Position numbers and translations under genes: made by a program
The notes under the pieces: model-generated
The model's database searches: none
The model's input: the letters and a program-made list of their open reading frames with translations, nothing else
Told to the model about the DNA's origin: nothing
Shown: positions 1-10,793 of the stretch, piece by piece
Position numbering within the stretch: position 1 is the first letter of the stretch
How the letters are laid out: each line of letters starts with the position of its first letter
Assembly: GCA_035222895.1 (NCBI GenBank)
Contig: JAVYIG010000067.1
Span: 806,001-870,000, forward strand
Reading direction: 5' to 3'
DNA: 64,000 nt
From: Strongylocentrotus droebachiensis
Taxonomy: Eukaryota; Echinodermata; Echinoidea; Camarodonta; Strongylocentrotidae

Positions 1-250
1 TCTCATTCTCTTTCTCCCCCTTTCTTTCTCTATTTCTTTCTCTGTCTCCCTTTCTTTCTCTATTTCTCTCTCTATCTCCCTTTCTCTCTCTCCCCCTTTC
101 TTTCTCTATTTATCTCTCTCTCTCTCTCTCCCCCTTTCTCTCTCTCCCTCTCTCCCCCTCTCTCTCTCCCCCTCTCCCCCCCTCTCTCTCTCGATCTCTT
201 CCCCCCCTCTCTCTCTCTCTCACCCTTCCTACCCAAACCTTATCTCAACC
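1..250. repeat. C/T-rich low-complexity tract
   Basis: Almost pure pyrimidine sequence on the + strand, built from CTCT, CCCTTT and TTTCTCTC blocks. It lies immediately upstream of a CEP120 splice acceptor and would act as, or extend, the polypyrimidine tract of that intron. No coding signal is seen. Confidence 0.9.
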
Positions 251-258
251 TTTCACAG

Positions 259-1696
259 GTTGAGCTAGAGCGAAAGCTCGAGTCGGTGACCAAGTCCAAG
301 ATCCACTACAAGCAGCAGTGGGGCCGGGCCCTGAAGGAGCTGGCCAGGCTCAAGCAGAGGGAGGCCACGGAGGCCAAACAGAGGCTCAAGAGACAGCAGC
401 AGGAGCTGGAGCACATGAGACTCAGGTACCTGGCCGCCGAGGAGAAGGAGGTCGCCAAGGAGGAGAAGAAGGAACTGCAGGAGATCAAGGGAGAACTCAG
501 CAGGTTGGTGTGAATCGATTCTTGTTTTAGTTTTCTTTTTAAGTGAGAAGAGTCTTAAATGCAGGAAGCAATTTGTTTCTATGCATTGCTGAAAAGAAAA
601 TGTAACAATTAATTGATTGTGATAGTGATTTACATAAAGAATCAGAAGAAAAAAAGCATGTTTACAAGTTTTGATATTGTTCATGAAAATAATTTTTGTA
701 TAAATCATATACAAAATAAACTATTGATTTGTTTGAAATAATGTAGATTGTAATATTTTTAAAGGGATCCGTTAACTTTGTTTTAGATTCTGAAACAAAA
801 TCCTGGATTTAGCTCATGCTGCAATCATAATTATAAACCTTTAGGTCAGTCAGAAACCCCATGCCTTTTACAAGCCGATCGCCTATCTGATTATCAAGAT
901 ATTTATGATTGGAATTACACATTTTGAAAACCGTTTGTTAAACGGTTTTCATAACACTACAGTGTATTGGGGAAAACAAGTATGGTAAAACCAGTCACTC
1001 AAAGATTTTTACTTTTTTGAGGCACTTCTTGATCATTTTGAAGCGCAATTTTTTTATGGCTTCAATATTACATCATATCACAGACACTGATAACACGTAG
1101 GGCTGTGCATCTCAGATTTAACATTGTTAAACGATGCCTTTAAGGGGCCAAGTATATTTTAAAAATGTATCATGTTATCATATTATCATGCAAGATAAAA
1201 TGGAGGCGTGATAGTCTAGAGTTTTCAGAGTTTTGGGGTTAGTTTATATAATCAGGCAGCCATGGGTTTTTAGAGTTAATGTTAGACAATCAGTCCTCAA
1301 TTACTTCATTCGAGAGGACTTCAAGCTGTACAGCTAGTGGTTTGCTTTTAGATAAAAGAAAATTAATATTATCAATCATGCCTAATCTGGATCTGAATAA
1401 TGTAATTTTAACACATTCTTTTTCTTTGATCTTCTAGATTAAAAGGTGGAGAACTGAGCAAAGAGAAGCAGCAACAGCAGCCAACCTCACAACCAGGAGA
1501 AGTGGACATGAACTCAGAAGCGCACCCACAGGGAGGTATGCACCACGCAGAGGATGCAGCGCTTGAGGAACATGTGGCGAGGTTGATAGAAGAGAGAGAT
1601 ACGCTGTTGAGGACTGGGGTTTATACACACCAAGATAGGATTATCAGTGAACTAGACAAGCAGATAAGACAAGCCATCGCACAGAAGGCATCATGA
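259..1696 (+). CDS. CEP120: CEP120 (centrosomal protein of 120 kDa), C-terminal two coding exons, 5' part outside window
   Basis: Coding exons are 259-503 and 1438-1696. The first follows a CACAG acceptor and ends AG|GTTGGT; the second follows CTTCTAG, and the split AG|A arginine codon joins them in phase. The first exon encodes a basic and glutamate-rich coiled coil including [20 protein letters not shown] and [15 protein letters not shown]. The second ends with [20 protein letters not shown] then [17 protein letters not shown] and a TGA stop at 1694-1696. Both blocks match the strongly conserved C-terminus of CEP120, which in vertebrates is needed for centriole duplication and elongation and for cilium assembly, acting at the daughter centriole. 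Only about 168 residues lie here; the C2-domain N-terminal part must lie upstream of base 1. A 934-bp intron separates the two exons and contains a MITE. The terminal exon is tandemly copied downstream of the stop. Confidence 0.93.
757..1143 (+). mobile_element. TTAA-flanked MITE, copy 1 (CEP120 intron)
   Basis: A roughly 390-bp non-coding element bounded by TTAA|AGGGATC on the left and GATGCCT|TTAA on the right. Its ends are imperfect terminal inverted repeats. Near-identical copies lie at 20.02-20.40 kb (reverse), 34.54-36.50 kb (interrupted) and 58.50-58.88 kb. TTAA target duplication is characteristic of piggyBac-type transposition, so I infer a non-autonomous piggyBac-like MITE. No ORF. 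Confidence 0.75.
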
Positions 1697-2275
1697 CAGC
1701 AATGATAGAGGGAAGGACAGATACTGATAGATAGAAAGAAAGATTAGAAGGAGTCAAGAGAAGAGAGAGATACGCTGTTGAGGACTGGGTTTATACACAC
1801 CAAGATAGGATTATCAGTGAACTAGACAAGCAGATAAGACAAGCCATTGCACAGAAGGCATCATGACAGCGATGATAGAGGGAAGGACAGATACAGATAG
1901 ATAGAAAGAAAGATTAGGAGGAGTTAAGAGAAAAGAGAGATACACTACTGAGAACTGGGGTTTATATACACATCAAAAAAGGATTATCATCGAACTAGAC
2001 AAGCAGATAAGACAAGCCATCGCACAGAAGGCATCATGACATCAATGATAGAGGGAAGGACAGATACAGAGAGATAGAAAGAAAGATTAGGAGGATTCAA
2101 GAGAAGAGAGAGATGCGCTGTTGAGGACTGGGGTTTATACACACCAAGATAGGATTATCAATAAACTACACAAGCAGATAAACAGATGGAAATATTCAGA
2201 GGTAGAAAAGTCGAGAGAAGAAAGAGATACCTTTCCAAGGGATGTGACATCAGTACGTCGACCGAATGAAAGATG
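1589..2275 (+). repeat. 171-bp tandem repeat containing the CEP120 terminal coding segment
   Basis: Four units start near 1589, 1760, 1930 and 2103 (spacing 170-173 bp). The first is the real end of CEP120, including its stop codon, plus about 65 bp of 3' UTR. The next two repeat the same codons and the stop; the fourth decays after the segment encoding the conserved helix. Copies differ by point changes (unit 2 lacks one G in a GGGG run), so they are diverged and not an obvious assembly stutter. Confidence 0.9.
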
Positions 2276-3215
2276 AAGGAATGTGTTCAAAGAACAGGAG
2301 AGGCCAGGAAACAATTGGGTAAACAAAATATAGATTGAGATAAGTTATAAAGTTTGAACTAGGGAGAAAGATGGGTTAAGAGTGTGATAACACATGAAAA
2401 TAGAAAGAGACAGAGACAGAGACAAGAAAGACAGAGATAGAGAGAGAGAGAAATAGAGAGACTCTGTTGGGGAAATAGTGTTAAAGGCTGGATGTAGCAA
2501 GAGAAAGTTGATTGTCTTTTTACCTGATAACCAAGAGTGATAGAAAGTAAGAAGAGCCAAATAATAGATGCAGTACATATATCTATGAAAACCTAATGGA
2601 GAGAATTGTGTATGATATAAAAAGAAATATATTTATATTGTAAAAATGTAGACATATGTTCATATGAAATGCAAAATGTATAGTTACACAAAATGTACGA
2701 CTGATATACCTTGAACTTCCTGTAAAAATCTAGTAACAACCTGTCAGGAGCTTAACTTAATGTTTTTTTATAACCCAATCTTTTAGTGTGTAAACCGAGT
2801 AAGGAAATTATGAATTTCTACAAGCTACATTATTTTGTTCCTTAATGTGGTTTGTTGTATGCATGTTTGTGTCCTGTTTTCATTTTGAAAAAGAAGCAAA
2901 TAGTTCTGTGGATATGCTAACATTATTTACATGAAACTATGCAGTTGAAAGTGTTTGATCATCTAGTACATGCTACGATGTGCATGCTGATTTTCACCAC
3001 CTGCAGTATTATATTTATGAAAACTATACTTTGGGTGTCAAATGCAAATTAATCAAGTATGCATTTTAATTTTAATTCATTGTCATCAGTAATGCAAATA
3101 ACCAAGTACCTGCTTGTATAGTATGTACAAATTTACATGTACATGTACATCTTTTTGAATATGCATCATTTTTGTATACTGTGTAAATACTTGAATAAAG
3201 AATGTGTAAACTATT
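2276..3215 (+). other. CEP120: CEP120 3' UTR
   Basis: AT-rich, no credible ORF. It contains a GA-rich run near 2400-2460 and alternating acatgtacatgtacat near 3136. The likely end is just after the AATAAA at 3194-3199. No other gene is seen here. Confidence 0.55.
3194..3199 (+). terminator. Polyadenylation signal AATAAA, probable end of CEP120
   Basis: Canonical hexamer on the + strand about 1.5 kb after the CEP120 stop, followed by a GT- and T-rich stretch (gaatttgttttttat). It is the first well-placed signal before the convergent YTHDC2 transcription unit. Confidence 0.55.
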
Positions 3216-3808
3216 AACAACAGGTTTCCTGAATTTGTTTTTTATTTGGTATTATGCCCATTAATAGTAGGTAATTAAAAAAAATTCACTCAAAATAATT
3301 GTTAAAAACCTATGTTTTGTAACTTCATTATGGAATACAAAACTATGAAAATAACAGGCCGTATATAGGTAGTTAGATATTTGGACTCTATTGGATAAAG
3401 AGAAAAAAAGAATTTTGTTTGATCAATATCTTTGTCACATCAGATTTTCCTAAAGCTCTCGCTAGCCCCCTTTTCTGCGTTTCTCCTTTTTATCAGGCCT
3501 GATAATTATATTATATTATATATTATGATAATTTTTTTCCTTCCCGATTTTATCCCTATTTTCCCTTATTTTCTCCATTCTTCCCTATTTTCCCCTATTT
3601 TTTTTACTCAAAAGGGGGGATGTTGTTAGATGCCTTCTTTTTTTAAATTTTTTTAGTGCTCACTATCACCCTTGTTTTATTGACAGCAGGGTGGACTTCC
3701 CATTAACTTCCCACTGCAGATGACCATCGAACCCAAATAAAACAACTTTATGTACTTTAACAATGAAATCAGTACAGCAATCTATTTTTGTGAATATTTA
3801 GTAAAACT

Positions 3809-3814
3809 TTTATT
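3809..3814 (-). terminator. Polyadenylation signal AATAAA on - strand, candidate end of YTHDC2
   Basis: The + strand reads tttatt, which is AATAAA on the - strand. It would give YTHDC2 a 3' UTR of about 3.8 kb. Other tttatt hexamers lie closer to the stop, so this is only the most distal plausible end. Confidence 0.3.
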
Positions 3815-6800
3815 ACAATTCAACTTATTGACATGTTTAACAATAACTTAATTTGAAAATTTACATATATCTTTATTTTTTTTTCTTGTAAACATTTATA
3901 CATATATATACCATGGTCAATGCTACATAAAAATAACATATATACAGTGTTATCTGAACATCGGCTCCAATCGAAAGAATGAAGAATTTTGTATATAAAA
4001 AGAATTCCATCATGCATATCGTATGATAATCTTTGGCACATTTAACAAATTCTATGTCCCAAGATAATAAATGTAAATTCCATAATAGCACAATGGAGAA
4101 ATTACAAGAATCCAAATAATTTTCAAAGAATCTTCATTTAAAAGTGAAAGCCAGTGTCACAAATCATCAACAAATATCATTAGTATCAATAATATCATAT
4201 TTGATGAGAAAAATACATTGTAGATTCAGGTATGATCAAATTGGGTTCTGTGAAACAAATCCAAAGACAATTACTTTATTCTTAATTTCCTACATAGTTA
4301 AAACATCACTAAAATCAAACCTTAACAAAACACTTTTGTATCTACCTAATCCTGATTTGTAACCCTAACACTAATCCTGTATCTTCAACAAAATAAAGCT
4401 TGGAGCAAACGTTGAGTCGCCTAAATTTGAAGCATTCAATTCAATGATCCTATAATCAAAGTTTAAATTGTAGCAATAACCAATATACATTTAATTAAAT
4501 TGTAATAAAAATGTCTTTTGTACTGTTCCGTATAAATTAAGCTATCCAAACTACAGGTTTCAATATGTTTCTATATCTCTCCTGAAAATCCTTAAGTGAC
4601 ATGATTTTGAGAATGTCATATATTATTTTGACCACTTTTGTTTCAATTCTACCACTATTGAGTTCATCGAGATAAATACCAAGAAATATATCCTCTAATT
4701 AAGAACAAGCGAGGTCGTAATATGGGAATCGTGCATATATATCTAAAAATACAAATTATATTTGATAAAATACGTACTTCCTACACTAAAAATGTCAGTA
4801 TATGGGCAGTTTTTAGAGTTGTTTCTACATCTCTTTCTTTCTATGCTACTAGATGATGTCATGATAAAATACCCTGTGATTCCAATTATCTTCTGAGTAA
4901 AAAATGACAACAATAGGGGTTTTCAGACGAACCCTTTGGTCTTCAATTTATTCAGAGCCATTATCACAAGGCATTAAGATATGAAAATTACTTGATATCA
5001 AAAAAAAAATCCATCCACATTTGATTTCCACTAATAAAGGTAGAGGTACGACCGGAATTATTCTAAACATCAGTAATGCAATTCACTATCTTTCCATAAT
5101 TCTTGATTGTGTTTAAATATTTCCTTCATTACATGGAATATACATACATGTACCTGCCAACATTTCGAAGCAAAAATTAGGAATCTCTCTCAAGGCAAAA
5201 TTAGGAAAAAAGTCTATTTTGTATACTTTTCACCCACAATATTTCAGGAAAAGAGGAATCTACGGTTCAAAACATTAGCTTGAAGACCAAAAACTAGGAA
5301 TCATTCCATTCATTGCAGCTATGAGTATATTTCTGAACACAGGCTACACAGAGTCTATTTCAGGTTGAAACTAGATAAGAATGAAACGAGAACAAGGTTA
5401 TGATATTCAATGTTCAACATATCTTTACAATATACTAAATCTTGATTAGTATGTCGAGTGCCACAGGACAGAACACATTTACACAAGTTTGTTTTTGTTT
5501 GACATGAACAATAATTCAATTCACATTAAATACAAGATTTCAACACATGTACAAAATTTGAAGATATCTGGTCTTGGATGGATGATTTATAAGCAACAAG
5601 CAATCATTCTTGGCAATTATTCAAATTCAGGATATACACTTATTGAAGTCTGCATCTATTCTTCCACAAAGATTTTGTTTTCAAATTTCATTCTGGCATA
5701 AAGACTCAGAAAGGCCTATCAATAATGTAATAAACCAACAGTAATCAATGATATCATTAGAAACACTAATAGATTTTACATACATCATCAATGATAATGG
5801 CATTATTACTAATAAACATTTTCGGTGGGTCGATTATGCATAATGAAATAAAATCCACTTTGTTACACACATCATAGATTTCCATTGAAATTCATACATG
5901 TTCGATACAAGTAGAGAGGCAAAAACAATCAATTGAATTCATAAAATATCTCAAGTTTTGTAAACTCATCATTCTGTTCCTCAGAGAGCACACATATTTT
6001 GTAATAATTTCTACATTGCATTAGAACTAATTCTCAAATATCCATGGCATCACTTTAGGAAAACACAAGTATTCAGAAAGTATCAAATTATTAATCAAGA
6101 TATATTCAGCATAAATGCTTAGAAACGATAAAGCTGTAAAGTAAGTAATGTATTTTTCCCTTCCACTTTGGAGAGAAGCTCCAGTTAGAGAAATAACAAG
6201 GTCAAATTCATAAAGGATATTGATTAAATGTCTACACAACATCTATCAACACATGACTTGGCAGTATTTTGTTATTAAATCCAGTACAATCACATAAATC
6301 CTTCTCATAATCTTTAAAGTGAGTATATGATTACACAAGCATAAGAGTTGATAGGATTTTGATCCAATAAGATTTATACATGCAATGTGTTGCAATAAGT
6401 CACACATATATATGTGAACTTTTCCCCCAAAGAGTGAGAAACTACCTAACCGGTAGTTCACCCTTTTAAAAGAGGGCTAATTTTCAATTTCCATCCGTTT
6501 TCTGTATTTCAGACAGGCATCCAGTTGTTAGTATTTTCAAGTAAGTGATTATCATGAAGTTTCGTTCATTTCAAACAAGAGTAGAAAGATATGCAGCATT
6601 CTCTATGGCAAGATAACAACATACAATTAAAACCCACAATGTCTTGAAAGTCGCTACACACAAATATCAAAACTTGTGACCCATGTACATAAAACAGACT
6701 TGGTTCTCTGACTGCGGACTTTAGGAGTTCTCAACATTTCATCAAAATTTACATTTTTTTTTTCTTCAAATTTTGCCCAGGTGGACAATTAATTTTTAAT

Positions 6801-7570
6801 TCCAGGATCATAATAAGAAGTAATATGAGGGAGCCAACATAACCAATGATTAGTAGATATGCTGGTTGGACTCGACACAAATAGAGTGAAACCTGTATAC
6901 AAAGACCGCTCAAGGGAAACATGAGCATTGGTCTTTATGTACAGGTTTCAATGAGAAACCACATTCAAGGGAAACAAAGAATGTGGTCTTTCTTTACAGG
7001 TGGTCACTAAAGCAGGTTCGACTGTATAAAAGACACGACTTTTTTCCTTCTTAGGCCAGTGAAATATACTAATTTCCACTGGGTTTTGAGTGATTTTTCT
7101 CAAGTTCCCTTATCTTTTCCCTGACTCAGTGAGAATTTAGTGTCCATCTTCCAAAAGCACAAGATTACCTCCAAGGAGGGGAATTTGTCTGTTAAGAGCC
7201 AGAAGGGCATTAACTCAAAATTACATTTTACACAGACATAATGCTCTTCTGGCTCAACAGACAACTTCTGAATCCCTAAAACTATTGGAAACCTGGAAGT
7301 GAACGCACGCCCCCCTTGGGTTAATAGCCCAACCCATGAAACTTATTGGCACAGACATTACAGCGAATCCCCTTTCCCCCACCACCACCAGGCGATCCCT
7401 TCCTACCACATGAATTCCAGATGTTTAAAACTGTGAGAAACCAGGGGGTGGACGGACGCCCCCCTTGGGTTTGTAGCCCGACCCTTGGAACTCCTTTGCA
7501 TTGACGTTAAGGCGACTACCCTTACCTCCACCACTGGGCGATCCTTTCCTACCACGAGAATTCAAGATGT
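3815..7570 (-). other. Probable YTHDC2 3' UTR / downstream region
   Basis: AT-rich sequence without convincing ORFs on either strand. It holds an old interspersed repeat fragment at about 5145-5320 (related to 27.62-27.76 kb), an AGTCAAACCTGT-type repeat at about 6885-7030, and copies of the YTHDC2 terminal coding segment at 7284-7570. Whether all of it is transcribed cannot be told from sequence alone. Confidence 0.35.
6885..7030 (-). repeat. AGTCAAACCTGTCT-family interspersed repeat
   Basis: Contains gaaacctgtatacaaagacc, cttaagggaaac-like blocks and a terminal caggttcgactgtata. Related copies lie at about 8877-8945, 12879-13010, 24840-24922 and 45914-45960. All share an accgc..aagggaaac core and end near agtcaaacctgtct. 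Short, non-coding, MITE-like. Confidence 0.65.
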
Positions 7571-7705
7571 TTAAAACTGTGAGAAACCAGGGGGTGGACG
7601 AACGCCCCCCTTGGATTTGTAGCCCGACCCTTGGAACTCCTTGGCATTGACATTGAGGCGACTACCCTTACCCCCACCACCACCAGGCGATCCCTTCCTA
7701 CCACC
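7284..7705 (-). repeat. 143-bp tandem repeat containing the YTHDC2 stop-codon segment
   Basis: Three units begin near 7570, 7427 and 7284 on the + strand (spacing about 143 bp). The 7571-7705 unit is the real YTHDC2 C-terminus. The other two, downstream of the stop in the sense of transcription, repeat the codons for the [17 protein letters not shown] and [10 protein letters not shown] region with increasing divergence. Confidence 0.88.
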
Positions 7706-9509
7706 ACGGGAGGAGTCTCTACCGCTGCCGTAGGGTACGGGGGAGACCCTGTCTGATTTGGAAGAAGAGGGTTTGAAGGACTGAGGACCGGTCTGAAAGG
7801 CGGGGCTGGAATGGGCCATGGGGTTGAAGCTGCTCCCATCCTGGGTGGACCAGGGGACGTGGGAGTTCCCCGTAGCACCTCTCTGCTGCTGCTGGTGGTT
7901 GTCAGGAAACATAGAGTTCCTTGGTGGGGTTCTGTCATTGGAAGGATGTAAAAAGGAACATTACTACATTTATTATCTCTAGATATCAATGAGTCTTTGA
8001 GGGGTTAGGGTCCTGTGAGATAATGTGGAGTAAATAAAAAAAATATAAAAAAAATGATGAGAAATAGCTCGAATGAATATTCATCATAACTCCTCACAAA
8101 TATTTCCATTATTGTAATAAATGTGCATATGTAAGTGCTAGCTAGTTTATAGATTAACAGGCCTTAAATTACAATATTTTTAGGGCAAGGCCACTTTTCT
8201 GTAGAGCATGCACATTCCTATATTACAGCACAAATAGGAAGAATTGGAAAGGGCACACAAAATCTCCAAGGCCAATGAGAGGGGCATTGAGGCCAATCAA
8301 AGGGGCATCCAAGGCCATGGCCTTGGTGGCGTTGGATTAATTTAAGCCCTGGATTAATATATATAGTGTATATTCTGTGATGACAGTAAATAGTTCAATG
8401 GTTGGCAAACAAGTACGGTATATGTAGATGTGGTCAATATTTACTGTTCATTTGAAAAAAAGGAAAATGACAGTATCTTCTACATTCTAATATCTACCGT
8501 ATTCTAAATCCAGTTTCTATCATTTTTGAAATAAACATTTAGCAAGGTTTATTATTCATTTGTTTACCTCTGTGAGTTATTCCACCTTCCAGCAGGACCT
8601 CCTCTTGATGTGGGTGACTGTCTCCAGGTTCCTCCCTGACCCTGACCCTGACTCTGGCTCTGACCCCTGTAACCACTGTTGGTCTGCTGGTAGGAGGGGC
8701 TGGATGGGGCCTGGGGTCGACCACCAGCACCACCACCTCTACCACTGTATTGGCCTGTTCGATAGGAGAGTAAGTGGCGAAGAGGGGAAAGGGGGAGGGA
8801 GGGAGATGGGGTATAGGAAAGAGAGAGAAATGGAGAATATGAAAGAGAGATGAAGGGGGAGGAAAGATAGAAATACAGTCAAACCTGTCTTTTAAGGCCA
8901 CCCACAGGAAACACAAAAAGTGGCCACTGTAGACAGGGTTCTTTGAAAATTGTAAATGAAAGGCAACTGCGCGCAATAAAAGTCTTGCGCATACCGTATT
9001 TGCCGGCGTATAGGCCGCAGTATTTTTGGAAGAGAAAATATCAAAAAGTCGGGGTGCGGCCTATGCGGCGAAAGAGTAAATTTTTTTTTTTTTTTTTTTT
9101 TAGTTTAGATTTATGGCGGTATGCCTGGCAATGTCTCCCAGCTCAGTAATCAGTGTGTTGACTCACCACTCGGAAACTACAACAACACTAAAATTTGTCT
9201 GTCATCTTGGTTTGAAAGTAATCTTTCTAATAGATCTCAATATGTAGTTTATAATAATAATTCCTCAAATTTTTTTATATAACAAATGGTGTTCCACAAG
9301 GGTCTATCCTAGGACCTAGTACTCTATTGTTTTTAATTCAAATTAATGATCTTACACATTCTTCTAAAAACGACATTGTTACTATTATTTGTGACAAGTT
9401 TACAAGCACAAATCAGCGCCTTTAACTGCACCTCGATGTTAAATGAAGGTCCTTCCCCGCGTGGGTTTTCGGCAACAAAACAACAACAATAACGAACAAC
9501 AACAAAAAA

Positions 9510-9553
<44 letters not shown>

Positions 9554-10793
9554 GTCAAAATCGGGGATGCGGCCTATACGGCGCTGCGGCCTTATAGCCG
9601 GCAAATACGGTATTCAATGAGTGCTGTGTTACAAGATACAGAAATGGCAAGCATATTTTGCACATTACATAATTATTAGAAAAACCCAGCAGTTTTGCCG
9701 CTTAACATTTAGACGAGGCCCTACTGGTACCAAGTACCAAGTTCATATCTAAAATCATTTTTGCTGTACATGTATCTAGAAGGATGTACATACGAGAGAA
9801 CAGACCACTTTGCCTCAGATTACATCACACTCGCATAAAAACATTGAAAGAACAACACATCTAACTTACCTCCCTGTCTCTGATCATTCCCTCTCCAGTT
9901 TCCTCTGCTCTTACCCTGTGTGGTGAGAAGGAAGGGTTCAAAGATTTAATTACACAGTCTAATTTTAATACGCTCTATCTGTTTATCTGTCATGTTAGTC
10001 ACAAAGGCCCAAATTCACAAAGGAGGTTTAAATCTTCATTTACATAACCCATGGTCTAAAATTAGCCCCAAATAAGCGCGACACAGTCAGAGGTCCAATA
10101 TTAGACGTACACTTACTTTGCGCTAATTTTAAACCATAGGTTATGTAAATGAGGTTATAAACCATGGGTTCAATTTAAACCTCCTTTGTGAATTCAGATT
10201 TCATTATTTGCTACATGATAAACATTCAGTTAATAACTGAATTATTCATACCTCTTGTAAATTTGATGTATTTTTTTATTTTTTATAACTCAAGAATGAA
10301 AGGTGGATTGGATGAATAAGGGCCTTTATTGAATACTTTTAAATGTAAGCTTGAATATGTCACATTCTCTAGAAACAAACAAATTTTACAAAACTTGGTA
10401 AGGGTATGAATAATTTAGTTTTTAACTGTACATCAATATAGTAGGCAATTTTAGTTTTGCACTTCAATGCTACTGTGTGAAACTGGAAAGCAATTTCCAA
10501 ACACATCATATCCAATGACTAAGAAGGTATACCATGAGTATACTGTGGAAATGCAGATAAGAAGTATGTGAGGAAAAAGATTACATATTTTAAAGGAAGA
10601 ATGATTATGGCACATAAAGTTCTATATCAAGCAATAACACATATAAGAAACGGCTGCTGTGCTACAGACCATCAAATATAAATTTCAATGCAAACTGCTG
10701 TAAAAGGAGAGGTTTCTCCGCAAAGTTTTACCTGTGAATTTGCAAAGCGATTTGACATACTGCCACTGGGAGGGCTGTTGAACTGCTCTATTG
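7571..10793 (-). CDS. YTHDC2: YTHDC2 exons 28-31: Gly/Arg/Gln-rich C-terminal tail without YTH domain
   Basis: Exon 28 reads [20 protein letters not shown]; exon 29 [15 protein letters not shown]; exon 30 has [11 protein letters not shown] and [12 protein letters not shown]; exon 31 ends [18 protein letters not shown] then [17 protein letters not shown] and TAA. The position where human YTHDC2 carries its m6A-binding YTH domain is occupied only by RGG-like, disorder-prone sequence. The final exon has a clear acceptor and stop, and I find no YTH-like exon between it and CEP120. An alternative 3' exon cannot be fully excluded. Confidence 0.85.

Noticed and set aside
8539..8976. 145-codon - strand frame with Val/Arg repeats
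   Set aside because: It is the wrong frame over YTHDC2 exon 30; the phased frame gives the Gly/Gln-rich tail.
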